64,000 nucleotides of DNA from Prevotella nigrescens (GTDB lineage Bacteria > Bacteroidota > Bacteroidia > Bacteroidales > Bacteroidaceae), in contig NZ_CP133465.1 of NCBI RefSeq assembly GCF_031191185.1, forward strand, positions 188,501-252,500, read 5' to 3'. Every line of letters starts with the position of its first letter. The stretch's first letter is position 1. This document shows, in pieces, positions 25,805 through 33,404 of this stretch. The translations under genes and the position numbers were made by a program. The notes beneath the pieces were generated by a model that ran no database searches, was not told the DNA's origin, and saw nothing but the letters and a program-made list of their open reading frames with translations.

Positions 25805-27931
25805 TTAGAACTTCCACCCCACGGTAATCCTTATGTCTCGACCGAGGTCGTGTGCGTAGTAACGGGCACGATTTGTATATTCTTTATATTCCTTATTGAA
25901 GATGTTGTCTGCCGAAACAAACAGGTTTAGCGTGTTGCGCTTGTCTATCCGCCATTCGGTGCCAGCCTCGAAGCCGAACAAGCTGTACGAAGCCGGGGCA
26001 AAATCTATAAGGTCGGTAGCCGCATCGAACCTGTGTTGCCGTGCTACAAAACGGTGTCTGACTTCCAACCACGGCGCAAACTTTCCCGAAAGCCTCGGTG
26101 TGTAAGTCAAGCTATGGTTGAAACGGAACGAAGGAATGTAAGGCAGGTAGTTATGCGTGTGGGGGTCGTTCGCCCAAATCATAGACGACACGAAGTGATA
26201 TTCTATCTCTGCGATAGGACGAATGCGCAAATCGAGGTCTAATCCCCGTATAAATGCATCGGTCTGCATATACTGGAACAATGGATAAGTGCCCGAAATA
26301 ACTGTTACATATTCGCCTTTCATCGGTCTATCGTATATATAATGTTTTACCCATTGCAGGTAGGCATCGAGCCGTACACTGAGAAACGTGCTGCGATATT
26401 CGGCAGATGCAACCCATTTGTAGCTGTTTTCGGAGGTCATGGTAGAGTCGCCACGCACGAAACGGCCTGTTCCCAACTCGTTTCCGTTGCTATACAGTTC
26501 GAAAACGTGGGGTGCACGCCATGCCAGACCAAAGTTGGAGGTTAGCGTAAGCTTGTCGGTGGCATGGTAATGGGCACCTATGCTGTAAGTGAAATTGGAG
26601 AAAGTGCGATGCCCTCCATAGTAGTCGCCTGTCCAATCGTAGCCTGCAGCCTTTGTGTCTTGCCAGTCGAAACGAACGCCAAGTTCTGCTCCAAGCCGGT
26701 TGTTCTGGTACTTTTGCAAAGCGTAAGCACCTATCTGGGTTTCCGTATGGTTCGGAATAATGGGCACGACACCCGTTCCACGCTGGTTGGAATGGTCGCT
26801 GTTCACAACTTGCGCACCCACTTCGCTTTGCCAATCACCATAGTATTTGCGCCAACGCAGATAGTTTTGCAACGATTTAAGGTGCATGCTGACAGCAGGA
26901 ATATAGGAAAGGTTCATGCGCCGTATCCTATTCTCCTCTCTATCGTCCTTCTGAAAGGAGGCTAACCAATAGAAATCGCCATACTTTTCGCTATCGTAGA
27001 AAAGCTTTAACGTTGCGTTGGTGTGAATAATGTGCTGGAATGGGTAGTCTATATGGCGTGTATAAGGTGTTATATCGACCGGCTTTCCTATCTTGATGCG
27101 TTCGGCAAGCAAGTCAGCATCGCCCATCTGGGCATTGAAAAGCACGCCCAGCTTCAGGTCGTATCTGCTAAGATAGCCTTCAACACGGAACTTCTTATGC
27201 TGATAACCTAATGCTGTTGAGAAGTCGAACTCGCGTGTTCCCGTGTTGTTCAGCAAGTAATGTGCTGCTTTTTGGTCTCCGCCATTGGCATAGGTGGCTT
27301 GAATGCGCCACGCCAGCGATGGCAAGAAAGACATGGAACCTTCTGCATTGCCCACCATTTGGTAGCGATAACCGTTGGAACCATACATTCCCGACAGTCT
27401 GCCATGCACTTTCTTCTGGTTGTAAGGCAGCATGTCCTGTTCCATTACAACTATTCCGCCAAGAGCTTCAGAGCCATATCGCACTGCTTCTGCCCCTTTA
27501 ACTACTTCTATTTTGGTGCTGCTGTTCTTGTCTACCTCGGGAGCATGGTCGGCTCCCCACTGTTGTCCGGTTAGCCGCGCGCCGTTATTAACCAGCAATA
27601 TACGGTTTCCGTACATGCCATGGATAACTGGCTTCGATACTGTTCCGCCAGTCTGGATAGAGCTGACACCGCTGACACGTTCCAGCATCGTGCCCAACGA
27701 CTGCCCTAACGAGCGTTCTATCGTTTTGTTGGTAAGCTGCGAGCTTACAGTATTGTTGCTGACGAGTTTCCGAACAGTGGAAACCTCCACGCCATCTAAC
27801 ACATGATAGTTTTGTTTGGTTGTATCTGGTTGCGCCACAACCTGGTCTTGCTTGTGCTGTGCAAAGCCATTTACGGGTACGAAACCATACAATCCCACTA
27901 CACTTACAAAGGTGTAAACGAGCTTTTTCAT
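25805..27931 (-). CDS. TonB-dependent receptor, ZnuD-like
   Basis: The start at 27931 (MKKLVYTFVSVVGLYGFVPVNGFAQ, a signal peptide) gives 708 residues; the longer frame has no family sequence upstream. The plug domain (about 40-170) reads LGTMLERVSGVSSIQTGG, KPVIHGMYGNRILLVNNG, QQWGADHAPEVD and VVKGAEAVRYGSEALGG. This resembles ZnuD-type receptors that import zinc or other metals across the outer membrane, rather than siderophore receptors. The barrel ends DIRITVGWKF. Two lipoproteins follow in the operon, and a small His/Cys protein is encoded upstream. Zinc as ligand is inference. Confidence 0.88.
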   Translation of the reverse strand: MKKLVYTFVSVVGLYGFVPVNGFAQHKQDQVVAQPDTTKQNYHVLDGVEVSTVRKLVSNNTVSSQLTNKTIERSLGQSLGTMLERVSGVSSIQTGGTVSKPVIHGMYGNRILLVNNGARLTGQQWGADHAPEVDKNSSTKIEVVKGAEAVRYGSEALGGIVVMEQDMLPYNQKKVHGRLSGMYGSNGYRYQMVGNAEGSMSFLPSLAWRIQATYANGGDQKAAHYLLNNTGTREFDFSTALGYQHKKFRVEGYLSRYDLKLGVLFNAQMGDADLLAERIKIGKPVDITPYTRHIDYPFQHIIHTNATLKLFYDSEKYGDFYWLASFQKDDREENRIRRMNLSYIPAVSMHLKSLQNYLRWRKYYGDWQSEVGAQVVNSDHSNQRGTGVVPIIPNHTETQIGAYALQKYQNNRLGAELGVRFDWQDTKAAGYDWTGDYYGGHRTFSNFTYSIGAHYHATDKLTLTSNFGLAWRAPHVFELYSNGNELGTGRFVRGDSTMTSENSYKWVASAEYRSTFLSVRLDAYLQWVKHYIYDRPMKGEYVTVISGTYPLFQYMQTDAFIRGLDLDLRIRPIAEIEYHFVSSMIWANDPHTHNYLPYIPSFRFNHSLTYTPRLSGKFAPWLEVRHRFVARQHRFDAATDLIDFAPASYSLFGFEAGTEWRIDKRNTLNLFVSADNIFNKEYKEYTNRARYYAHDLGRDIRITVGWKF

Positions 27932-28138
27932 ATTTTTTACTATGAAATAAGAATAAAATAAGTAATTAATTGCTGTTTTTCCTGCATTGCATAGCTGCGC
28001 AAATGTGTGGCACTTACTTGACACGTAGCACCTCAGACACATTGTCCGGCACACAAAAAGGCACTATGGCAACACAGCAAAGCCTACAAACAACATGGTG
28101 TTGCAAGCTGTAAAAGGGTTTCTAAGCATGTTTAGAAA

Positions 28139-28480
28139 CTAAGCAGAAAAGGGAGGAGCGTGAGCGTTTACCGATTCAACAGACCTGTAAACTATAATGG
28201 GTTCTAACGCTTTAGGCTTGTGCAAAAGTGTGCAGACCGTCATAGGAACATAGCTAAACAGCTTTACAGCACTGGCTTTGTGCATCGTGAAGTCGCAGAC
28301 AAAGCAAGATGAGCCTACCTGGGCATTGCCTTTGGCAGACAGCTTCTCTACATGCACATCTTTATAGTCGTGAAAGTGCAAATCTTTTATAGCAAGCACG
28401 GTAGTGAATGTTATCAATAACATCCATGCCATAAGTACTTTTGATAGATTTGTTCTTTTCATTCCAACTATCTTTTGCAT
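28139..28480 (-). CDS. Small His/Cys protein upstream of the TonB receptor
   Basis: This is 113 residues from 28480 (or 107 from the inner Met at 28462, MKRTNLSKVLMAWMLLI). One hydrophobic N-terminal segment is followed by DLHFHDYKDVH and SSCFVCDFTMHKA. The HxH..H and CxxC groups suggest metal binding, as in small proteins often encoded beside TonB metal receptors in Bacteroidota. It is the first gene downstream of the promoter at 28582-28613; the receptor follows after about 208 bp, so cotranscription is possible but not certain. Confidence 0.65.
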   Translation of the reverse strand: MQKIVGMKRTNLSKVLMAWMLLITFTTVLAIKDLHFHDYKDVHVEKLSAKGNAQVGSSCFVCDFTMHKASAVKLFSYVPMTVCTLLHKPKALEPIIVYRSVESVNAHAPPFSA

Positions 28481-28581
28481 TCCTGGAACGGTACTGAAAA
28501 ATCAATAATCCTATTCACTGGCAAAGGCATTACTACCCTATTATCTTCGTTTTAGCACCTTGTTCCTATATTAGGTCTTTG

Positions 28582-28613
28582 CAAAAGTATAGAAAATAGT
28601 AGAAACAATACAA
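28582..28613 (-). promoter_or_regulatory. Promoter of the metal-uptake-like operon
   Basis: On the minus strand TTG, 21 bp, then TACTTTTG, about 100 bp before the start at 28480. I see no clear Zur- or Fur-type operator. Confidence 0.55.
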
Positions 28614-28754
28614 GTATTCTGCTGTTGTTTATATCTTTTTAACGATATAGATGTGTTGCAGCCATAAAGGCAAAATTCCGTTAATGCCTTTCTATATATA
28701 TAAGGTGTAACCCTCGAAAACCTGTCAGGACGATGAAAAAATATTCCCAATAAA

Positions 28755-28784
28755 ATATTTTTCGCAAATAAATGCGAAAAATAT
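28755..28784. promoter_or_regulatory. Perfect 12-bp inverted repeat upstream of a promoter
   Basis: ATATTTTTCGCA (28755-28766), 6 bp, then TGCGAAAAATAT (28773-28784). It lies 21 bp upstream of the -7 element at 28806 and covers the -33 area, so it is a candidate operator for the gene at 28867. It could also be a cruciform without function. Confidence 0.5.
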
Positions 28785-28805
28785 AGGTAGTTATTGGAAT
28801 ATTTG

Positions 28806-28813
28806 TACCTTTG
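28806..28813 (+). promoter_or_regulatory. -7 element for the gene at 28867
   Basis: TACCTTTG, 53 bp before the ATG. No good -33 is seen; that position is taken up by the inverted repeat at 28755-28784, which fits a regulated promoter. Confidence 0.55.
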
Positions 28814-28866
28814 TACCGTCCTATTACTATTGCAATTTAATAAAAGACTTATCATATAAATACACT

Positions 28867-29490
28867 ATGGAGCACTTGGAAGTAATAAAGGTTTCGGAGG
28901 AAAAAATATCTTCTGAACATCTGAATGCAAACAAAGTTTACTTCGCAACAGATATTCTGAACGACAGTAACATGATGCCAATTTATAGTAAATTGTGCAT
29001 GGTACTTGACATCTACGATGTCAAGCACGAGCTTATTGAAGACCCATCAACACACTCTTGCAAGGCACTGAAGCCTGCTTGGCTTGCTAACAACGCAAGA
29101 ATTACAGACCATGTAGACTGCCTTGTACGCTATATTGGCAACAAACGTGTACTGATGACGAACTGCACGGAGTATGACACTGAGGTTGCCGCAGCCTTGA
29201 AAGAGAAAATCGAGGCTGAAGGATACGAGGTCGTAGAACTTAGTTACTCGTCTTTCGATGGTGCACGCGGGGCTAAAGACACCAGTTGGGCATACATTAA
29301 CTACATACAGACATCGAAAGTTATTATTGTTCCGATGCAACGTGCAAAGGAAGACAAGGAAGCTTTGCAGCAAATTAAGGCTTGTTTCCCACACTTGGCA
29401 GTAGTTGGCGTTTATGCAGAACCATGTCTGGGCAACGAGGGAGAGTTTATTTGCTACAGTAAAAGCATTGACGAGAGCATGGTGTCGTAG
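28867..29490 (+). CDS. Deiminase-fold protein, short (agmatine/peptidyl-arginine deiminase-like)
   Basis: This 207-residue protein has no signal peptide. The part from about residue 77 follows the order of the porphyromonas-type deiminase family: ITDHVDCLVRYIGNKRVLMTN (the HxD pair), AAALKEKIEAEGYEVVEL, WAYINYIQTSKVIIVPMQ, LQQIKACFPHLAVVGVYA and a late Cys in GEFICYSKS. It is much shorter than full agmatine deiminases (about 340 residues), so it lacks part of the propeller. It may be a conserved short relative with another activity; catalysis is not assured. It stands alone, possibly regulated by the palindrome upstream. Confidence 0.55.
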   Translation: MEHLEVIKVSEEKISSEHLNANKVYFATDILNDSNMMPIYSKLCMVLDIYDVKHELIEDPSTHSCKALKPAWLANNARITDHVDCLVRYIGNKRVLMTNCTEYDTEVAAALKEKIEAEGYEVVELSYSSFDGARGAKDTSWAYINYIQTSKVIIVPMQRAKEDKEALQQIKACFPHLAVVGVYAEPCLGNEGEFICYSKSIDESMVS

Positions 29491-29546
29491 CAAGATTGTA
29501 TGGTTAAAACATAGCAGATACTTAGTTCCCTTAGGGATTCTAAAAA

Positions 29547-29634
29547 ACAAAAGAGCCTGTTTTGCATTGCAAAACAGGCTCTTTTACATGGCAAAACAAT
29601 GGGTTTTGGCATGCAAAAGGGTGGTTTTTACAAT
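29547..29634. repeat. 22-bp tandem-unit array, copy B
   Basis: Four exact 22-bp units start at 29547, 29569, 29591 and 29613. Units 2-4 begin GCAAAAC/GCAAAAG and all carry TTTT at unit positions 14-17. Units 1 and 2 are inverted with respect to each other: AAAAGAGCCTGTTTTGC, ATT, then GCAAAACAGGCTCTTTT, a perfect 17-bp stem with a 3-nt loop. The array fills the gap between convergent genes ending at 29490 and 29636, so the stem may also terminate both transcripts. Confidence 0.85.
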
Positions 29635-29635
29635 C

Positions 29636-30487
29636 TTATTCGTCAGCTCGCTTCATGCGTGCAGCCAACTGGAAGAGCGCAGGAACAAGAATGCAGAACG
29701 AGAAAAGTAGTCCCAAATACATAGAACGCTCGCTGCCGTGGAAGTAGTCTATAAGCTTTCCATCTGCCAAATTTGGCATCAGGTTAAACATTAAGTAGGC
29801 TATGGTGTTGTTTACCCAATGCAGCACAATGCCCGGAAGCACACTCCGGGTGCGTGCATACAGCCAGCCTAAAGCCAAACCAATAATGAAAGCGTGCACA
29901 CCTTGAGCTATATTGCCATGTATCAGCGCAAATATCAAAGCCGTTAAAGCTATGGCTGCCCACCTGCCTTTGCGTCCGAAGGTATCGAGCAAGACGCGCA
30001 ATATTGCACCTCGAAAAATCAGCTCTTCGGCAATAGGAGCAAATATGCCTACAATAAGATAGCCAAGAGGTTGCTTCATGATGCCTTCAAAGAGCTGGGT
30101 CAGATTGTCGGACATCGTGATTTGCAACTTTTCGTAAACGAATTGTGCCGGAAGAATAATTCCAACCGACAGCATGGCTGCCCAAAACAGTACGCCCCAC
30201 GGTTTCGTCTGAAGGTAAGTGCGAGAAATTGGTGCCCATTTCGCTTTAATATAAATAAGAATTGCGGCTACGCTCGAAAGCAAATTGGCTGCTATCAACA
30301 CGTCGCTATAATGTCCGGACTGCATGCTTCTGGCTACATCGAATAGGTTTAGACCCTTCAAATAGGCATAAATTGCTACAGTTCCAAACTCAAAAACAGA
30401 ATGAATAACGATGAAAAGCGCAACGAAAAGCGCAACATACAGCAAGTTCTTTAAGGTGTTATTTTCTCTAATAGTAGTCTTTTTCAT
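29636..30487 (-). CDS. CPBP-family intramembrane metalloprotease
   Basis: This 283-residue protein has about eight hydrophobic segments. The ABI/CAAX-protease motifs are EELIFRGAILRVL (EExxxR), ALIHGNIAQGVHAFIIGLAL (FxxxH type) and GIVLHWVNNTIAY (HxxxN). In this family these residues lie within the membrane and coordinate the active-site metal. Members cleave prenylated or membrane substrates, or act in bacteriocin immunity; the role here is unknown. It is encoded directly after ribF on the same strand, 5 bp apart, so the two are probably cotranscribed. Confidence 0.9.
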   Translation of the reverse strand: MKKTTIRENNTLKNLLYVALFVALFIVIHSVFEFGTVAIYAYLKGLNLFDVARSMQSGHYSDVLIAANLLSSVAAILIYIKAKWAPISRTYLQTKPWGVLFWAAMLSVGIILPAQFVYEKLQITMSDNLTQLFEGIMKQPLGYLIVGIFAPIAEELIFRGAILRVLLDTFGRKGRWAAIALTALIFALIHGNIAQGVHAFIIGLALGWLYARTRSVLPGIVLHWVNNTIAYLMFNLMPNLADGKLIDYFHGSERSMYLGLLFSFCILVPALFQLAARMKRADE

Positions 30488-30492
30488 TATCT

Positions 30493-31443
30493 TTACCTAT
30501 TGTTTTTTAAAATCGTTCTTATCTGTTGTTCGTCCAACTGCATTTGTCTTGCAAGCGCATCTAAGCTTGGAAACTTTCGGTTGGAACGCACGCGAGCAAT
30601 AAAACTTACTTCTATCGTACGACCGTATAAGTCGCCCGAGAAGTCGAAAATATTAACTTCTGCCGACACATTCGTACCGTTAAAGGTGGGGCGAGTACCT
30701 ATATTGAGCATTCCGCCATACACTTTTTCATCGCCCCAAATACGGATACGCACCGCATAGACACCCATTGCAGGGAGCAGTTTTTCGGTTTTCCCAATAT
30801 CTATATTCGCAGTTGGAAAACCCAGCTTGTGCCCATTTCGGCAACCGTGAATTACTTTGCCACGCAACGAATAGGGAGAACCCAGACAGCGGGCAGCATT
30901 TTCCATGTCGCCAACATTGATAAATTGACGTATTATAGATGAGCTTACGTTGAAATTATCCATCGAAAGAGCTGTATTCTGACACACCTCAATACCTGTT
31001 TCTTTGCCAAGAGACACGTAATCATCGAAAGTTTCGGTTCTGTTATGCCCAAAACGATTGTCATAACCCATAACCAACTTACACACATTAAGCTGTTTGT
31101 GCAGCACGCTTTCCATAAACTGCTTCGACGTGAATTGCGCCAAAGTCTTATCGAAATGGAGCACAACAACATAGTCGATGGCAGTTTGCGCAAGTTTCTC
31201 GAGTTTCTCGTCGAGTGTCGACAACATTTTTGGCTGATAGTCGCACTGCAAAACCTGACGAGGATGGCGATCGAAAGTTATAACCATCGACTTTAACCCA
31301 TCTCGTTTTGCCATTTCGGCAAGCCGGTTAATAAGAAACTGATGTCCAAGATGCACACCATCGAAAAAGCCAATCGTGGCAATCGCACGATTTTTTATCA
31401 CTAACCCGTTAGTATTTAAATCTTTAAGAAATATCGTCTTCAT
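30493..31443 (-). CDS. ribF: Bifunctional riboflavin kinase / FMN adenylyltransferase
   Basis: This 316-residue protein has the normal length for RibF. The N-terminal nucleotidyltransferase part has IGFFDGVHLGHQFLI and the VVLHFDKTLAQ / MGYDNRFGHNR segments. The C-terminal flavokinase part has CLGSPYSLRGKVIHGCRNGHKLGFPTANI and GVYAVRI ... GGMLNIGTRPTFNG. It converts riboflavin to FMN and FAD in the cytoplasm. It is the first gene of a pair with the CPBP protease. Confidence 0.96.
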   Translation of the reverse strand: MKTIFLKDLNTNGLVIKNRAIATIGFFDGVHLGHQFLINRLAEMAKRDGLKSMVITFDRHPRQVLQCDYQPKMLSTLDEKLEKLAQTAIDYVVVLHFDKTLAQFTSKQFMESVLHKQLNVCKLVMGYDNRFGHNRTETFDDYVSLGKETGIEVCQNTALSMDNFNVSSSIIRQFINVGDMENAARCLGSPYSLRGKVIHGCRNGHKLGFPTANIDIGKTEKLLPAMGVYAVRIRIWGDEKVYGGMLNIGTRPTFNGTNVSAEVNIFDFSGDLYGRTIEVSFIARVRSNRKFPSLDALARQMQLDEQQIRTILKNNR

Positions 31444-31700
31444 TCTATATCTTCGTCTACCTACCTATATATCCAAGGTCATCAAACCATACTTCACAGT
31501 TATCAGACCATGTATTCATAGTTACAGAAACCTCATGTCCATACGGCAGCCATTCTTTAAAATGCACTGCAAATATACATCAAATAGCCATAACTATCGT
31601 TTTGGAGCACGCAAAATGTGTTAAAACACGAAAAATATCTCATTATCATTCACGTTTTCTCGAATTATTTATTACCTTTGCACCCACATTTACGAATACT

Positions 31701-31774
31701 GGACTTGTAGCTCAGTTGGTTAGAGCAACAGACTCATAATCTGGAGGTCCCTGGTTCAAGCCCAGGCTGGTCCA
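31701..31774 (+). tRNA. tRNA-Met (anticodon CAT)
   Basis: A 74-nt cloverleaf: acceptor GGACTTG with CTGGTCC, D-arm AGCTCAGTTGGTTAGAGC, anticodon loop in CAGACTCATAATCTG (CAT), and T-arm CCTGGTTCAAGCCCAGG. One acceptor pair (T-T) is mismatched as I fold it. CCA is not encoded. It lies at the border between core genes and the defence island, a common insertion point, but I found no second copy of its 3' end inside the window. Confidence 0.92.
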
Positions 31775-31785
31775 CGCTGAAAATC

Positions 31786-31816
31786 AAGCACTTACAAAGG
31801 TTTTGTAAGTGCTTTT
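31786..31816 (+). terminator. Terminator of tRNA-Met
   Basis: AAGCACTTACAAA pairs with TTTGTAAGTGCTT followed by TTCTTTTT; a perfect 13-bp stem. Confidence 0.85.
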
Positions 31817-32047
31817 CTTTTTAGAGTGCCCCTCAGGTGACCTTTCTGAATCGAAAGTGACCTTTAGTAACCTTCTAAAACGTAGTGTGATTTTTTGAGA
31901 GTTCATGAAATCATTTTTGCCATTTGGCGGAATATTCAACAGTAATAAAGGATGTAATCTTGCCTAACAATTGCATAATACGCAAATAAAAATATCTTAT
32001 TTACATTGATTTTTGCTTTTTCTATTATGGTATTCATGTTTATTTGT

Positions 32048-32055
32048 TAACTTTG
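32048..32055 (+). promoter_or_regulatory. -7 element of the defence operon regulators
   Basis: TAACTTTG, 27 bp before the XRE gene start at 32082. The region 31817-32047 holds only two GTGACCTTT repeats 20 bp apart (31837 and 31857) and no gene. Confidence 0.55.
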
Positions 32056-32081
32056 TACTCACAATCTATAAAATCAATGCA

Positions 32082-32315
32082 ATGGCAAGAGACATCAACC
32101 GTATCAAGGTGGTTTTGGCAGAGAAAAAACGGACAAATAAATGGCTGGCAGAGACATTGGGTAAAGATCCAGCTACTGTTTCCAAGTGGTGTACAAACTC
32201 TGCTCAGCCAGGACTTGAAACTCTGCTTCAAATAGCAGAATGTTTGGAGGTAGACGTGAAGGAACTTATCAACTCCAGTAAAAACGATGTGATGTATATT
32301 CAAGTTACCAAGTAA
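32082..32315 (+). CDS. XRE-family helix-turn-helix regulator
   Basis: The start at 32082 gives 77 residues (MARDINRIKVVLAEKKRTNKW); the longer frame begins upstream of the promoter and is rejected. The whole protein is a Cro/C1-type HTH: KWLAETLGKDPATVSKWCTN is the recognition part and PGLETLLQIAECLEVDVKEL the closing helices. It is followed after 15 bp by a WYL regulator and then the type I RM operon, so it probably controls expression of that system. Confidence 0.88.
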   Translation: MARDINRIKVVLAEKKRTNKWLAETLGKDPATVSKWCTNSAQPGLETLLQIAECLEVDVKELINSSKNDVMYIQVTK

Positions 32316-32330
32316 AGAGTATCTATATTT

Positions 32331-33368
32331 ATGCCAGTAAATAAGAACGCACAATTCAGATACCAAATTTTAGATCGATGTTTTAGAGACTTCCGTCATA
32401 AGTATGACTTTGACACCCTTCTAGAGAAGGTTAATGACCACTTGGAGGATATTCAAGGGGGTGATTCTATAATAGGTATTCGGCAATTGAGAGGAGACAT
32501 CAATGCTATTCGCAAGATGCTTCCTGATGGAATATACCTTGACGCTAACCCGTATTACGACAAGAAGTGTTATTACCGCTATTCAGAGCGTGGCTTTTCG
32601 ATATTCCAGAATGTGCTATCACCTGTCGAGGTACAAAAATTGCGTTCCACCATAGAGATGCTTAGCCGATACCGTGGTATTCCTAATAATGTTTGGTTGG
32701 AAGAAGTAATTTCCAACCTTGAATATCGTTTTGGCATTAAGTCAAATAGCGATAACGTAGTCGCATTTGAACAGAATGAACAACTTAAAGGTTTGGAATA
32801 TTTGTCGGAGGTAATTGATGCAGCCGTGGACCATATACCTATTATTATATATTATAAGACATATAAGGGAAAGGACCTAACATCTACCTTCCATCCCTAC
32901 CACGTTAGGCAATATAATAATCGTTGGTTCCTGTTTGGTTATGAGGAAGAAACTGGGAAAATAGCAAATAAGGCTCTTGACCGTATACAACACATCTCAT
33001 TGGCAAATGTTCCTTTCAAACCGAATACAACCATCGACTTTGCTCATTTCTTTGACGATGTAGTAGGTGTCTCTATACCATATAACGATGTAGAGAAAGA
33101 AACTATCATTCTGCGTTTTACACAGACAAGATTTCCTTATGTAACATCAAAGCCCATTCATAAATCGCAAACTACGGTCAACGAAAAAGAGTGTACAATA
33201 TCTTTGAGCGTTAAACCGACTCGTGAGTTGGAACAACAAATCTTATCATACGGTTCTGACGTAGAAGTTCTCTCTCCTGAGTCACTTAGGCTACAAATTG
33301 CAGAAAAAATAGCAGATAATTATAAAAAATATTTTCCTATGCAGAATGAGCGCATAGGTAGTATTTAA
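32331..33368 (+). CDS. WYL-domain transcriptional regulator
   Basis: In this 345-residue protein the N-terminal region (about 1-100) is a helical DNA-binding-like part. The WYL domain (about 155-240) reads IIIYYKTYKGKDLTSTFHPYHVRQYNNRWFLFGYEE and KALDRIQHISLA; the usual W-Y-L triad is replaced by related residues. A WCX-like C-terminal region (about 250-335) follows. WYL proteins sense ligands, including nucleic acids, and regulate defence genes such as CapW/BrxR. It sits between an XRE gene and hsdM, 36 bp upstream of the latter. Confidence 0.88.
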   Translation: MPVNKNAQFRYQILDRCFRDFRHKYDFDTLLEKVNDHLEDIQGGDSIIGIRQLRGDINAIRKMLPDGIYLDANPYYDKKCYYRYSERGFSIFQNVLSPVEVQKLRSTIEMLSRYRGIPNNVWLEEVISNLEYRFGIKSNSDNVVAFEQNEQLKGLEYLSEVIDAAVDHIPIIIYYKTYKGKDLTSTFHPYHVRQYNNRWFLFGYEEETGKIANKALDRIQHISLANVPFKPNTTIDFAHFFDDVVGVSIPYNDVEKETIILRFTQTRFPYVTSKPIHKSQTTVNEKECTISLSVKPTRELEQQILSYGSDVEVLSPESLRLQIAEKIADNYKKYFPMQNERIGSI

Positions 33369-33404
33369 CTTTGCACCAGTAATTGAAAAAAATAATTCCA
33401 GCAT

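Noticed and set aside
27932..28054. Longer N-terminus of the TonB receptor
   Set aside because: The extension is Cys-rich without family likeness; MKKLVYTF at 27931 starts a proper signal peptide.
29547..29634. 22-bp arrays as CRISPR arrays
   Set aside because: The units have no constant repeat separated by 30-40 bp spacers, no cas genes are present in the window, and the variable part is only about six bases.
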